DNA from: Akkermansia sp. N21116
GTDB taxonomy: Bacteria; Verrucomicrobiota; Verrucomicrobiia; Verrucomicrobiales; Akkermansiaceae
Direction of reading: 5' to 3'
DNA length: 64,000 nt
NCBI RefSeq assembly: GCF_029854705.2
Contig: NZ_CP139035.1
Span: forward strand, 1,364,001 to 1,428,000
A model generated the notes under the pieces. That model was not told the DNA's origin. It did no database searches and was given only the letters and a program-made list of their open reading frames with translations. The first letter of the stretch is position 1; each line of letters opens with the position of its first letter. The position numbers and the translations under genes were made by a program. Shown piece after piece: positions 44,995 through 54,933 of this stretch.

Positions 44995-47900
44995 CTATTG
45001 GATAGTTTCCTGCTCCTGCGGGGCGGGACGGTTGTGGCGGGAACCAGTGAAGCGGTCGAAGAACAGATAGATGACGGGGGTGGTGAACAGTGTCAGCAAC
45101 TGGCTGAAGAGCAGTCCTCCGACCATGGCGATACCGAGGGGGCTTCTCAGTTCCGCCCCGACGCCACTGGACATCATCAGAGGAATAGCGGCGAACAGGG
45201 CGGCCATGGTTGTCATGAGAATGGGACGAAAACGCAGGATGCAGGCCTGGAAAATGGCATCCCGGGGAGAAAGTCCATGTCTTCGTTCAGCATCCAGGGC
45301 AAAGTCGATCATCATGATGGCGTTCTTTTTGACGATGCCGATCAAGAGGATAATGCCGATAATACCGATGATATCCAGGCCGCTTCTGCTGATGAACAGG
45401 GCAAACAAGGCTCCGACTCCGGCAGAGGGCAGGGTGGAGAGGATGGTAATGGGATGGATATAACTTTCATAGAGCACGCCCAGGACAATGTACATCGTGA
45501 CGACGGCGGCGATGATGAGCCACAGGGTGTTGCTTAGAGAAGCCTGGAAAGCCTGGGCGGAGCCTTCGAATTCGGAACGGATGGATGCCGGAAGAGCGAT
45601 ATCGTTTTCAGTCTTTTTGATCGCTTCAACCGCTTCTCCCAAGGCGTAGCCGGGAGCGAGATTGAACGAGACGGTCGCACAGGGGAATTGACCTTTGCGA
45701 TGGATGGCAAGGGACGCTTTTTTCTCGGTGATCCTGGCAATGTTGTTCAAGGGAACAGGTTGCCCGGAAGATGACGTGACGTAGATGTTGTTGAGAGAGC
45801 TTGGCGACATCCTGAAGTTTTTCCCGACTTCCAGAACGACTCTGTATTGGTTGGTCTGCGTGAAGATTGTCGAGACGAGACGTTGTCCGAAAGCATCGTA
45901 AAGGGCGTTGTCGACATCTGCCGTCGTGATGCCGAGGCGTGCGGCCTGATCGCGGTTGATTTCGACGAAGACTTGTCTGCCATCATTGTGGAAGTCATCC
46001 GCTACGTCCGATAACTCGGGCAGGGCATTGAGACTGTCGATGAGTTTGGGAACCCATTCTTCCAAGATTTCGGACTGCGGGCAGTCGAGAGTCATTTGAA
46101 ACTGCGTACTGCTGACACGGTCTTCTACGGAGAGGTCCTGAACCGGCTGCATGAAGAGGGACATGTCTGTAATGCCCTCCGTTTTTTTCTGAATGCGCTG
46201 AATGATACCGGGGGCTCGCGAATGGCGCTTTTCAAGAGGTTTCAAGGTGATGAGCATGCGCCCCGTGTTCAGAGCGTTATTGTCTCCGTCAACTCCGATG
46301 AAGGACGATAGGCTTTGGACATCGGGATCTTCCAGAATGATGGCAGCCAGTTCCTGTTGTTTTTTTGCCATCGCCGAGAAGGAAATGTCTTCGGGTGCTT
46401 CGGTAATGGCTTGGATGATTCCCGTATCCTGTGTGGGGAAGAATCCTTTGGGAATGATTACATAGAGCCAGACGGTCATTAACAGGGTGATGGCGGCGAC
46501 AGCCATGGTGGCTGTTTTGTGCCTGAGAACGACTTCCAGGATTTTCCCGTACAGGGAAATCATACCGTCGAACATAGCTCCCGTAGCCCGATAGAGACGG
46601 TTTTGGTTCCGTTGTTCCGAGGCGGGTTTCAGGAGTTTGGCAGACATCATCGGCGTCAGCGTCAGGGAAATAAAGCCGGAGATGAGAATGGCGACGGCGA
46701 GGGTGACGGAGAATTCCCGGAAGAGGCGGCCGACGACATCCTGCATGAAGAGCAGAGGAATCAGAACGGCAATGAGGGAGACCGTAAGCGAGATGATGGT
46801 AAATCCGATTTGTTTGGCTCCTTTTAAGGCTGCCTGCAGGGGGGATTCCCCTTTTTCCAGGTATCGGGCGATGTTTTCTACGACAACGATGGCATCGTCC
46901 ACGACGAAACCGGTGGCAATGGTCAGGGCCATCAACGTCAAATTGTTCAGGCTGTAGCCCAAAAGGTACATAATGCCGAAGGTTCCTATCAGGGAAAGGG
47001 GTACGGCAAATCCGGGAATCAACGTTGCGGAAATATTCCTCAGGAAAAGGAAAACGACCAGAACGACGAGGATGACCGACATGATCAGTTCCTTCTGGAC
47101 ATCATGGACCGAGGCCCGGATGGTGACTGTCCGGTCACTTAGCTCGGTGACGTCGATATCTCCCGGAAGATTCTGTTGGAGAGTGGGGAGCAAGGCATGT
47201 ATTTTGTCCACTACTTCAATGACGTTTGCCTCGGGTTGTCGCTGGATATTAACGATAATAGCCGGAGTCGCATTGGCCCATCCCGCCTGGAATTCATTCT
47301 CCGGACCTTCAACGACGGTCGCGACATCGCGGATGCGGATGGGGGCTCCATTTTTATAAGCAATGATCAGCTCCATGTATTCTTCCGCATTGCGGAGCTG
47401 GTCGTTGGCGTTGATCGTTGAACTCATGGTTGGTCCGTCGAAGCTGCCTTTTGCCTGGTTGAGATTGTTGTTGTCGATGGTGGTACGGACGTCTTCCAAC
47501 GTCAACCCTTTGGATGCGAGGACGGTAGGATTGACTTGGATGCGTATGGCCTGGCGTTGTCCGCCACTGAGGGTAACGAGACCGACTCCGCTGATTTGGG
47601 AGAGTTTCTGCGCGAGGCGGGTATCGACGAAGTCCCTCATTTTAGGGAGAGGAAGGGATTCGGAGGTAATGGCCAGAGTCAGGATAGGGGCATCGGCCGG
47701 GTTGACCTTATTGTAAATGGGAGGATAGGGCAGGTCCTTGGGCAACATGGAGTCCGCCGCATTGATGGCGGCCTGTACCTGCTGTTCGGCGACGTCCATG
47801 GGGATATCCAGCCCGAATCGCAAGGTGACGGTGCTGGTTCCTCCTGAACTGGAGGATGTCATGCGCGTCAATCCGGGCATTTGTCCGAACTGGCGTTCCA

Positions 47901-48099
47901 GGGGGGCTGTGACTGCGGCGTTCATGACGTCCGGGCTTGCTCCGGGATACATCGTCAGGACCTGGATCGTGGGGTAATCCACCTGAGGGAGAGCGGATAC
48001 AGGGAGTTGTTTATAAGCGATCAGGCCGGACAGTAGCAACGCTACCATGAGCAGCGTTGTTGCGATGGGGCGCAGAATGAACAGCCGTGAGAAGTTCAT
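44995..48099 (-). CDS. RND multidrug efflux transporter, first subunit (MdtB-like)
   Basis: 1034 residues. Same architecture as the downstream pump, with helix 4 reading [20 protein letters not shown]. Other marks are [42 protein letters not shown], and [25 protein letters not shown] near the end. The two pumps are clearly related but diverged, consistent with a heterotrimeric MdtB2C-type pump rather than a recent duplication. It starts 30 bp after the adaptor stop. No Shine-Dalgarno is visible at ATG 48099. Confidence 0.92.
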   Translation of the reverse strand: MNFSRLFILRPIATTLLMVALLLSGLIAYKQLPVSALPQVDYPTIQVLTMYPGASPDVMNAAVTAPLERQFGQMPGLTRMTSSSSGGTSTVTLRFGLDIPMDVAEQQVQAAINAADSMLPKDLPYPPIYNKVNPADAPILTLAITSESLPLPKMRDFVDTRLAQKLSQISGVGLVTLSGGQRQAIRIQVNPTVLASKGLTLEDVRTTIDNNNLNQAKGSFDGPTMSSTINANDQLRNAEEYMELIIAYKNGAPIRIRDVATVVEGPENEFQAGWANATPAIIVNIQRQPEANVIEVVDKIHALLPTLQQNLPGDIDVTELSDRTVTIRASVHDVQKELIMSVILVVLVVFLFLRNISATLIPGFAVPLSLIGTFGIMYLLGYSLNNLTLMALTIATGFVVDDAIVVVENIARYLEKGESPLQAALKGAKQIGFTIISLTVSLIAVLIPLLFMQDVVGRLFREFSVTLAVAILISGFISLTLTPMMSAKLLKPASEQRNQNRLYRATGAMFDGMISLYGKILEVVLRHKTATMAVAAITLLMTVWLYVIIPKGFFPTQDTGIIQAITEAPEDISFSAMAKKQQELAAIILEDPDVQSLSSFIGVDGDNNALNTGRMLITLKPLEKRHSRAPGIIQRIQKKTEGITDMSLFMQPVQDLSVEDRVSSTQFQMTLDCPQSEILEEWVPKLIDSLNALPELSDVADDFHNDGRQVFVEINRDQAARLGITTADVDNALYDAFGQRLVSTIFTQTNQYRVVLEVGKNFRMSPSSLNNIYVTSSSGQPVPLNNIARITEKKASLAIHRKGQFPCATVSFNLAPGYALGEAVEAIKKTENDIALPASIRSEFEGSAQAFQASLSNTLWLIIAAVVTMYIVLGVLYESYIHPITILSTLPSAGVGALFALFISRSGLDIIGIIGIILLIGIVKKNAIMMIDFALDAERRHGLSPRDAIFQACILRFRPILMTTMAALFAAIPLMMSSGVGAELRSPLGIAMVGGLLFSQLLTLFTTPVIYLFFDRFTGSRHNRPAPQEQETIQ

Positions 48100-48129
48100 G
48101 GTTTCGGTGAAGAAATGCGGGATTTCCGG

Positions 48130-49341
48130 TTACTGGACGGAATCAGTCCGGGGTGTTTCTTCCCGTGCCTGGGCTTCTCGATCGATGGGGATGATATCCG
48201 TTCCGTCTCTCAGGCGGTCAAGCCCGTCGATGGCAACGCGTTCTCCTGCCTTGATGCCGTTGATGATGGCAATCATGTTATTCTTGGCGGGACCTGTGGT
48301 GACGGGGCGCATTTTCACCTTGTTTTCGTCGGTGATGATATAGACGAACTCCCCCGAGGTCCCCCTTCTGATGGCAATGTCACGGACGAGGGGGATATTT
48401 TCCAGTGTGTCGATCTTCAGTTTGATGTTGACGAACTGGTTGGGGAAGAGAATTCCCTCGGGATTGTCAAAAACGGCGCGGAGCTTTAGCATATCGCTGC
48501 CGGGATCGACCGCATTGTCGATTGTTTTTAGGAACCCGTCTGCGATCTTGTTTCTGTTGTCCCGGTCCCAGGCTTCAACTTCCAATTTTTGGCCGGCGCG
48601 TACCGGAGCTGTGATATCCGAGAGGTATTGTGATGGAACAGAGAAGAGGACGGAGATGGGATCTTCTTGTGTGATGGTCACGATTCCTTCCGCATCGGAC
48701 GGACGGATGATGTTGCCGATGTCCACCTGCCGCAAACCGACGCGTCCGGTCAGGGGAGATGTGATCTTGGTATAGCCGAGTTCCAGTTTGGCTGCATCGA
48801 CATTGCCTCTATCGGAGATGATAGCAGCCTCATACTGATTCTTCAGGGCTGCCTGGGTATCGACTTCCTGGCTGGCGATAGCGTTCTCCCGGAGCAGAGA
48901 CTGATAGCGTTCCAAATCTCTTTGGGCATTGTCGAGCAAAGCTTTGTTTTTGGCAAGCTGGCCTTCAACCTGCATGAGCGCCGCCTCGTACGGTCTCGGG
49001 TCGAGTTCGGCTATGATCTGACCTTGCCGGACTATTGAACCTTCTTTGAAGTTTAGTTTCATGAGTTCGCCTTCCACCCGGCTTCGGACGGTGACTGTTT
49101 GCAGGGGAGTGACCGTTCCCAAGGCATCAATGAAGATATCGACATTGGCATTTTTGACGGTGAGATAACCAGTCGGTGTTTGCGGTTTGGCGATTTTCGG
49201 TTTTTCAATGGGTGTCATTTGGATGAACCCTGCAATGGTTTGCCTGCCTCCCGGCGTGAGTGCGAATCCGGCGACACAGGCCAGCAATACGAAGGAAATG
49301 GTTTTTTTCAAAGCGGAACGTCTTGATGGTGTAGCAGACAT
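48130..49341 (-). CDS. RND periplasmic adaptor (MdtA-like)
   Basis: 403 residues from ATG 49341 (MSATPSRRSALKK); an upstream ATG at 49398 adds a poor N-terminus. One N-terminal membrane helix or signal (about 12-28). Then the HlyD-type order: beta-barrel entry TVTPLQTVTVRSRVEGELMKLNFKEGSIVRQGQ, the coiled-coil hairpin (about 100-170; AQRDLERYQSLLRENAIASQEVD), lipoyl half TSPLTGRVGLRQVDIGN, and a beta barrel. It links the RND pumps to the outer-membrane factor. First gene of the efflux operon; the spacer upstream is about 140 bp with no identifiable regulator gene nearby. Confidence 0.92.
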   Translation of the reverse strand: MSATPSRRSALKKTISFVLLACVAGFALTPGGRQTIAGFIQMTPIEKPKIAKPQTPTGYLTVKNANVDIFIDALGTVTPLQTVTVRSRVEGELMKLNFKEGSIVRQGQIIAELDPRPYEAALMQVEGQLAKNKALLDNAQRDLERYQSLLRENAIASQEVDTQAALKNQYEAAIISDRGNVDAAKLELGYTKITSPLTGRVGLRQVDIGNIIRPSDAEGIVTITQEDPISVLFSVPSQYLSDITAPVRAGQKLEVEAWDRDNRNKIADGFLKTIDNAVDPGSDMLKLRAVFDNPEGILFPNQFVNIKLKIDTLENIPLVRDIAIRRGTSGEFVYIITDENKVKMRPVTTGPAKNNMIAIINGIKAGERVAIDGLDRLRDGTDIIPIDREAQAREETPRTDSVQ

Positions 49342-49484
49342 GGATGGAGAAGGGGGAAAAACGCAATCAAATAAGACATTTCGTGTAGCGTCTATCAACC
49401 ATTTTTCCGAAACTCCGTGACATTTTGAAATGTGCGGATGTTAGTGACGGAAATGGATCGAGACATGAGGTAAGTGATAGAACG

Positions 49485-52181
49485 TCAAAATTCATTCCCA
49501 TACGAGAGACCTTGTTCCAGAAAAAGGTAGGGGGGCTTTGGGACTCCGAATTTCGGTGTGACGATTTCGCCGCGCGCCTGAGCCTTTTCGTCTTTGTAGT
49601 CGCCGTAAAAGTTGGAATTCAAATCCATCCACAGAGTAATCCGGTAAAGGTCTGTTGGAGCGAGCTTCAGGTTTTTGTGCCCTTGTTGCAGGAAGGGCAG
49701 CAATTTAGAGGCCTGAGCTCCAACTTCGCCGGGTACTGAGTAGGTGAACTTGTTTTGGTTCCAATAGATGCCATTGCCTCCATGCCGGGTCCATGCCCAT
49801 CTGTGGAGAGTCTCGTATCCATTGCTCCACCCGTGTCTGATGTCGGTACGTTGGGGTTCTCCCTGGGCATTTTGGGTGATGTAGAATGTGTCCCCGTCGA
49901 GACGCGGGGCCTTGGAGACATGTTTGCTGTGGCATCGGACGCAATTTTTATCCAGTACCGGTTGGACGAGCCTTGCGAATGTCATGGGATAGGAACCGTC
50001 CGGCTCGGGAGACAGGAGAGAGGGCTTTCTCCGAAGTGCCAGTGCAGTCCCCTGTCGCAGGCTTTTTGGTGCGGTGAACCGGTTTTCATGGCACCCCATG
50101 CAGGATAACCTTTCTCCGGAATGGGCGTAGGTGGATGACCTCATGGAGTGGATAGCCTGTTTGTTTTCATCCAGAAGCTGGAAGTAAACGTTGACATTGG
50201 TAGGCATGAGGAAGAAGGCGCTTCCGTCTTTTTCCACGGGAACGATGCCGAGGCTTCCGCGCGCCAGGCTTTGATCTCCCATACCAATGTTCGGTTCATT
50301 GGCGAAGACATTGGATTTTGGAAACAGGTTGACGATGCGGATCCATTTTACCTTGACTCCGGGAGGTAGAGGGCGTTCCGTATCGTAAACGTTGAGGATA
50401 AATGTTTCTGCAATATTCGACGGAGCTTCTTCCGGCTTACGGGCATCTGCTGACTGAGTGGTCATGTCGGGGATGATTCCCGGGCGTTTGCGGGGAGTGA
50501 AAGGGATGGGATCGAGGCAGGGAACCTGGGCATCCTGCCAAAGAAGTTCCTTGTTGCCAAAACTGTCAACGAGGTATAGTCCGTAGTCATGACCGTCTCG
50601 GTCATAGACGCAGAGGTAGAAGTCTTCGCTCAATGGCCATGGAGTCCCGAAATGTTCGCCTCCGGAAGCCTGGCCTCTGTCGAATGGGTATCCGGGGCTT
50701 CTTTCGGCTTCCGGAAAATGAATTTCCGGAGTGATTCTTTTGACCTGTGACATAGCTCCATCATCGGGAATCGAGGGATCGACGAGAATCAGCGATCCAT
50801 AGGCAATACCGTGATGAGGTGCGGCAACGGCGACGAGTTTATGACTGTCGGGGACGGAGCGATACCCCAATTCCGCCCAGGGGCGGTTTTCCCGTTTTTC
50901 GGCATAGTTGCCATGGAGGGCTCTCGGGTCTCTTCCATCCGGATAGCATTGCCACAGGTGATGAGCCCCGTCATCGTCACGATCGACATAGTCCCATCGG
51001 GTATAGGCGATCATGCCTTCATTGGTGACGCTGGGCTGCCATTCGTTGGTTTCGTGGAAACTAAGGGGGTAGGCGTCGGTACCGTCCGGTTTCATGGAGT
51101 GCAAGACACCTGCTCCGATCCACCTGGCTCCGCACCTTTGATTGGCTCCTTGTTCGTCGGAAATATAAACGATGCGGCCATTGGGGAGTTCGCATGGATC
51201 AATCGTATTGAAGTTGCCGTCGGTGAGTTGCCGGAGTTCTCCGTTTTTCAAATCCAGGCTGTAGATGTGGTATACCCTGTCCGGTTCCCAGAAGTAATGG
51301 TGGTAGTCTGGGGGACGCCGCATCAGGTCGTCGTAGGTTCCGAAATTGTGCGACCAGTCTTCTTTGCCTGTAACTGGGGTATGGACGGCCTGGGTCCAGG
51401 CAAAATAAAGTTTGTCCGCATCGTAGTTCAATTCCAGTGAGAGGAAAGAACCGTTTTTTAAGGGTTTCCCTTTGTTTTTTCCATGAGAGACCGGTGTTTC
51501 CCGTATCAGGGGGCGGGCAACGGGATGGGAGGAAAATGGCTGCTGCAGGATGAAAGGAGATCCTCCGGGCTTGGCATTGAATCCGAAGTATTGGTCGACG
51601 ATATGGATTTCTCCTTGTCCCTGGCGTTGACTGTAATGAGTCAGGAAGACGATGGCGTCTAATTCTGCAAGCAAGGGATTACGGAAGGACAAGGTCCTTC
51701 TGATGGCACAAAGTTCTTTGAAGGCTTGCAACCTGCCTGTTCGTTCAACAGGGGGGGTGACTGTTTGGCGTCGCTCCCAGTCCTCTAGTTTCTGTTGGAT
51801 TTTGCTGAGATCGTCGGAGTCGGTTTTACCTTGATGTTGTTGCAGGTATTTCAGCAGGGCTTTTGTCCGTCTAAGTACGATGTCGGATGGCGTTTTATCC
51901 GTAGTTCGGTAAACGGAGTCGGGGCGTAGGGCTTCCCGAGTTAGCCTTTCCAAATTGAAATGATTGCTGCCGATCCTGGTAATTTCCTGTTCGAGGTAAG
52001 AAAATTCTTCTTCCCAGTCCTGCTCGGGAGACTTGGAGGAAGGGACTCCTTCGGAGAGGAGACCCGGGATGTGCTCCATGTGTTCCTGAGGTATTTTTGC
52101 CGGGCATAAGGCAGCGAAGCTGCATGTCAGGACGATCCATGCCGAAACGAAGAATGGCTGATGTATGGTTTTCCTATTCAC
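49485..52181 (-). CDS. HzsA-related exported diheme protein
   Basis: 898 residues from GTG 52181 with a signal peptide (about 1-28). The middle (about 270-640) is a beta-propeller-like region with YSLDLKNGELRQLTDGNFNTIDPCELPNGRIVYISDEQG and EWQPSVTNEGMIAYTRWD blades, as in TolB/hydrazine-synthase-alpha proteins. Two c-type heme motifs follow: CMGCH (C694-H698) and CVRCH (C747-H751), the second inside a PVLDKNCVRCHSKH stretch typical of PSCyt-like domains. It resembles the alpha subunit of anammox hydrazine synthase, but no beta or gamma subunit is near, so the reaction is unknown. It must act in the periplasm. It sits alone between the efflux and trp operons. Confidence 0.78.
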   Translation of the reverse strand: MNRKTIHQPFFVSAWIVLTCSFAALCPAKIPQEHMEHIPGLLSEGVPSSKSPEQDWEEEFSYLEQEITRIGSNHFNLERLTREALRPDSVYRTTDKTPSDIVLRRTKALLKYLQQHQGKTDSDDLSKIQQKLEDWERRQTVTPPVERTGRLQAFKELCAIRRTLSFRNPLLAELDAIVFLTHYSQRQGQGEIHIVDQYFGFNAKPGGSPFILQQPFSSHPVARPLIRETPVSHGKNKGKPLKNGSFLSLELNYDADKLYFAWTQAVHTPVTGKEDWSHNFGTYDDLMRRPPDYHHYFWEPDRVYHIYSLDLKNGELRQLTDGNFNTIDPCELPNGRIVYISDEQGANQRCGARWIGAGVLHSMKPDGTDAYPLSFHETNEWQPSVTNEGMIAYTRWDYVDRDDDGAHHLWQCYPDGRDPRALHGNYAEKRENRPWAELGYRSVPDSHKLVAVAAPHHGIAYGSLILVDPSIPDDGAMSQVKRITPEIHFPEAERSPGYPFDRGQASGGEHFGTPWPLSEDFYLCVYDRDGHDYGLYLVDSFGNKELLWQDAQVPCLDPIPFTPRKRPGIIPDMTTQSADARKPEEAPSNIAETFILNVYDTERPLPPGVKVKWIRIVNLFPKSNVFANEPNIGMGDQSLARGSLGIVPVEKDGSAFFLMPTNVNVYFQLLDENKQAIHSMRSSTYAHSGERLSCMGCHENRFTAPKSLRQGTALALRRKPSLLSPEPDGSYPMTFARLVQPVLDKNCVRCHSKHVSKAPRLDGDTFYITQNAQGEPQRTDIRHGWSNGYETLHRWAWTRHGGNGIYWNQNKFTYSVPGEVGAQASKLLPFLQQGHKNLKLAPTDLYRITLWMDLNSNFYGDYKDEKAQARGEIVTPKFGVPKPPYLFLEQGLSYGNEF

Positions 52182-52227
52182 TCGTAAGAAACTACGCGTG
52201 AGAAGAGGTCTTTCTTTCAGGAATGCA

Positions 52228-52264
52228 ATCGCCGCCCTCTGCTACAAAGGCAACGGGCGGCGAT
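52228..52264 (-). terminator. stem-loop after trpA, possible terminator
   Basis: Perfect 10-bp arms ATCGCCGCCC and GGGCGGCGAT around a 17-base loop. It lies 27 bp beyond the trpA stop but lacks a U-tract on the minus strand (TGCATTCC follows), so it could be an RNA-stabilising stem or a rho-assisted end. Confidence 0.45.
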
Positions 52265-52290
52265 GGGAGAAAGAAGAAGGAAGGTTCTTT

Positions 52291-53073
52291 TTAGCGTTTT
52301 ACCCAGGGGCGCAGGAAGTCGCCGGCTAAATGCCCTGCCTCAATGTGGCGGATCAGGGCACTGCCGAGAACGGCGGCGTTGGGCTGGGCGTCGAAGGGGA
52401 GTTCTTCAAGTTGCTCCGGATTTTGGAGACCGAATCCGAGAGCGAGCGGGATGTCGAAACAGGCTCGGGCACGGCGCATGGTTTCGATAACAGTGTCTGT
52501 CAGGCTGGTTTTGCCTCCTGTAATGCCAAGGACGGAGACGACGTACACGAATCCTTTGGATATGGCAGCATATTCACGCATGCGTTCTTCCGTCGTGTTG
52601 GGAGCGACGAGCGTGATTAGAGCCAGGTTGTGGGCATCGAATGGTTTGCGGAAGATGCCGCTTTCCTCCAGAGGCATATCGGGAACGATGAAACCGGAAA
52701 TACCCGCGATGGCAGCATCGAGAGCCAGTTTGTCCGGCCCGTATTGGAGGAAGGGGTTGGCATATCCCATCAGAACGATTTTAGCGCGGAACTTGCCGCG
52801 CCTTTGCTTGAGCCCATCGATGATCCAGCGGAGCGAGATGCCGTTTTCAAGAGCATTGCGGGAGGCGTTCTCGATAACGGGGCCGTCGGCGACGGGATCG
52901 GAAAAGGGAACTCCGATTTCGATGATGTCAACACCGGCTTGGTCCATATTCTCCATAACGGACCAGAAGGTGTCCGGGGTAGGGAATCCGGCTGTCAGGA
53001 AAGGAATGACTGCTTTCCTTTTCTGTTCATGGGCATCCAGAATGGCTTGGTGAAGCGGATGAATCGTATTCAT
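52291..53073 (-). CDS. trpA: tryptophan synthase alpha chain
   Basis: 260 residues from ATG 53073 (MNTIHPLHQAILD). TIM barrel that cleaves indole-3-glycerol phosphate to indole and glyceraldehyde 3-phosphate; indole passes to TrpB. Catalytic Glu and Asp are in IIEIGVPFSDPVADGP. Other marks are PFLTAGFPTPD, GYANPFLQYG, VPDMPLEES, APNTTEERM, the phosphate loop GITGGKTSL, and LALGFGLQNPEQ. The frame is open 17 codons further up but into spacer sequence. It follows trpB by 25 bp and is the last gene of the trp operon. Confidence 0.96.
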   Translation of the reverse strand: MNTIHPLHQAILDAHEQKRKAVIPFLTAGFPTPDTFWSVMENMDQAGVDIIEIGVPFSDPVADGPVIENASRNALENGISLRWIIDGLKQRRGKFRAKIVLMGYANPFLQYGPDKLALDAAIAGISGFIVPDMPLEESGIFRKPFDAHNLALITLVAPNTTEERMREYAAISKGFVYVVSVLGITGGKTSLTDTVIETMRRARACFDIPLALGFGLQNPEQLEELPFDAQPNAAVLGSALIRHIEAGHLAGDFLRPWVKR

Positions 53074-53098
53074 GATAAATGAGTGAAGTGGTAGCAGA

Positions 53099-54271
53099 TC
53101 AGAATTGGATATATTGGCTGACAATGCCTAGGTCTTTGTCTCCGCGTCCGGAGAGGTTGACGAGTACGTCGCATCCTTCGGGGAGAGTCTCGGCATTTTT
53201 GAGAACCCAGGCCAGGGCATGGGAGGATTCCAGAGCCGGGATGATGCCTTCTTCCCGGCAAAGGGATGAAAATGCCTCAAGCGCATCCTGGTCGTACACG
53301 ATACCGTAGTGAACGCGTCCCGTTTCTGCGAGGTGGGCGTGTTCCGGTCCGACGCCCGGGTAGTCCAGTCCGGCGGAGATGGAGCTTGAGGGCATGATCT
53401 GCCCGTCTCCGGTTTGCAGAAGCATGGTGATGTGACCGTGCAGGACTCCGGGGGACCCCAGGTTGATCGGGGCGGAGTTTTGGCATCCGGGTTCTCCGGT
53501 GCCCCCTGCTTCGACACCGATGAGTTTGACATCCGTGTCTTTGATGAAGGGGTGTAGAATACCGATAGCGTTAGAGCCGCCGCCGACGCAGGCGACGACA
53601 TAATCCGGCAGTTTGCCTGCCCGTTTCAGCATTTGGGCACGGGCTTCCTTGCCTATAATGGATTGGAGTTCACGAACGAGAATCGGGAAAGGATGGGGCC
53701 CGGCTGCCGTACCGAAACAGTACAGGGTATCGTGCTGGTGGGCGATCCAGTAGCGCAGAGCTTCATTGATAGCATCCTTGAGTGTGCGGGATCCTGTTTC
53801 CACGGGGAATACTTCTGCTCCGAGGAGCTTCATGCGCATGACATTGGTTGCCTGCCGTTCAACATCTTCAGCTCCCATGAAAATGGTGCAGCGCATGTTG
53901 AGGCGCGCTGCCGCAGTGGCGGTGGCGACACCATGCTGACCGGCACCTGTTTCGGCGATGAGGTGGGTTTTACCCATCATCTTGGCGAGGAGGGCCTGTC
54001 CAAGGGCATTATTGATTTTGTGGGCTCCCGTGTGGTTGAGGTCTTCCCGTTTGAGCCATAGGCGGATGCCTAGTTTTTCCGAAAGATTGGGACAGAAAGT
54101 CAGAGGGGATTCCCTGCCGACATAGTTGACGAGCAAGTCCTGGTAGGCCGTTTTATACTCGGGGCTTTGCATGATGGTCCCCATGGCGCGTTCTAATTCG
54201 GTGAGAAGGGGCATGAGTGCTTCCGGGACGAATTGGCCGCCGAAGTTGCCGAAGTATCCTTTTTTATTCAT
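53099..54271 (-). CDS. trpB: tryptophan synthase beta chain
   Basis: 390 residues from ATG 54271 ([19 protein letters not shown]). PLP enzyme that joins indole with L-serine to make tryptophan. The PLP lysine is in [20 protein letters not shown], the catalytic glutamate in [13 protein letters not shown], the phosphate cup in [12 protein letters not shown], and the serine-binding EAGGTGEPG region is present. It belongs to the standard TrpB1 type that pairs with TrpA, not the stand-alone TrpB2. ATG overlaps the end of trpF by 8 bp, which suggests coupled translation. Confidence 0.97.
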   Translation of the reverse strand: MNKKGYFGNFGGQFVPEALMPLLTELERAMGTIMQSPEYKTAYQDLLVNYVGRESPLTFCPNLSEKLGIRLWLKREDLNHTGAHKINNALGQALLAKMMGKTHLIAETGAGQHGVATATAAARLNMRCTIFMGAEDVERQATNVMRMKLLGAEVFPVETGSRTLKDAINEALRYWIAHQHDTLYCFGTAAGPHPFPILVRELQSIIGKEARAQMLKRAGKLPDYVVACVGGGSNAIGILHPFIKDTDVKLIGVEAGGTGEPGCQNSAPINLGSPGVLHGHITMLLQTGDGQIMPSSSISAGLDYPGVGPEHAHLAETGRVHYGIVYDQDALEAFSSLCREEGIIPALESSHALAWVLKNAETLPEGCDVLVNLSGRGDKDLGIVSQYIQF

Positions 54272-54926
54272 GTGTTGTGATGGGGGTAAGTTGACGGTGA
54301 CGATAGGGGTCGATAGCCCGCATGGCGGAAAGAATCGAAGAGGCAGATTTGTGGCCGGGTGCCCATTCGACACCCGAGTTGAGGTCGACTCCATCCGGTT
54401 TGCAGGAGGTCAAAGCCTGGGCGAGGGAGGCGGAGGAAAGTCCGCCTGCAAGGAACCAGGGACGGGGAGATTGCAGCGTGTTCAAAGCATTCCAGTCAAG
54501 TGGTTTCCCGCTACCTCCCCCGTGGAAACCAGCGTCCAGGAGGAACCATGAGCAGGAGTCGGCATGGCGTTCCATGTCGGCTTGAAGTTCCCGTACGGAG
54601 GCGTATTGCTGCGGCCAGAGGACACGGATGATTTTGTCTGCTCCAATGCCTTTGGCACAGGCGATGGACTGGGGACCGTGAAGCTGTGCAAAGTCTAGGC
54701 GTGCGATGTCCATGATGCGTTTGATTTCCTGTTCGTCTTGTTTGACGAAAACACCGACTCGTTTGAGATGGGCGCTTTGAAGCCCTGCTGCCCGGTTGGG
54801 GGAGATATATCTGGAACTGCGACTGTGGAAGATGAAACCGCAGAATTGGGCGCCCATGCCCATGCAGGTGTCCAGATTGCTCTGGTGGGTGATGCCGCAT
54901 ACTTTGATGCGAAGTGATTGGTTCAT
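54264..54926 (-). CDS. trpF: phosphoribosylanthranilate isomerase
   Basis: 220 residues from ATG 54926 ([14 protein letters not shown]). It carries out the Amadori rearrangement of N-(5-phosphoribosyl)anthranilate. The catalytic cysteine is in KVCGITH and the catalytic aspartate in [19 protein letters not shown]. Other marks are [48 protein letters not shown] and [15 protein letters not shown]. The open frame extends 63 codons upstream but overlaps trpC and has no similarity. It is a separate gene from trpC, unlike the E. coli trpCF fusion. The C-terminus overlaps trpB. Confidence 0.96.
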   Translation of the reverse strand: MNQSLRIKVCGITHQSNLDTCMGMGAQFCGFIFHSRSSRYISPNRAAGLQSAHLKRVGVFVKQDEQEIKRIMDIARLDFAQLHGPQSIACAKGIGADKIIRVLWPQQYASVRELQADMERHADSCSWFLLDAGFHGGGSGKPLDWNALNTLQSPRPWFLAGGLSSASLAQALTSCKPDGVDLNSGVEWAPGHKSASSILSAMRAIDPYRHRQLTPITTHE

Positions 54927-54933
54927 GATAAAA

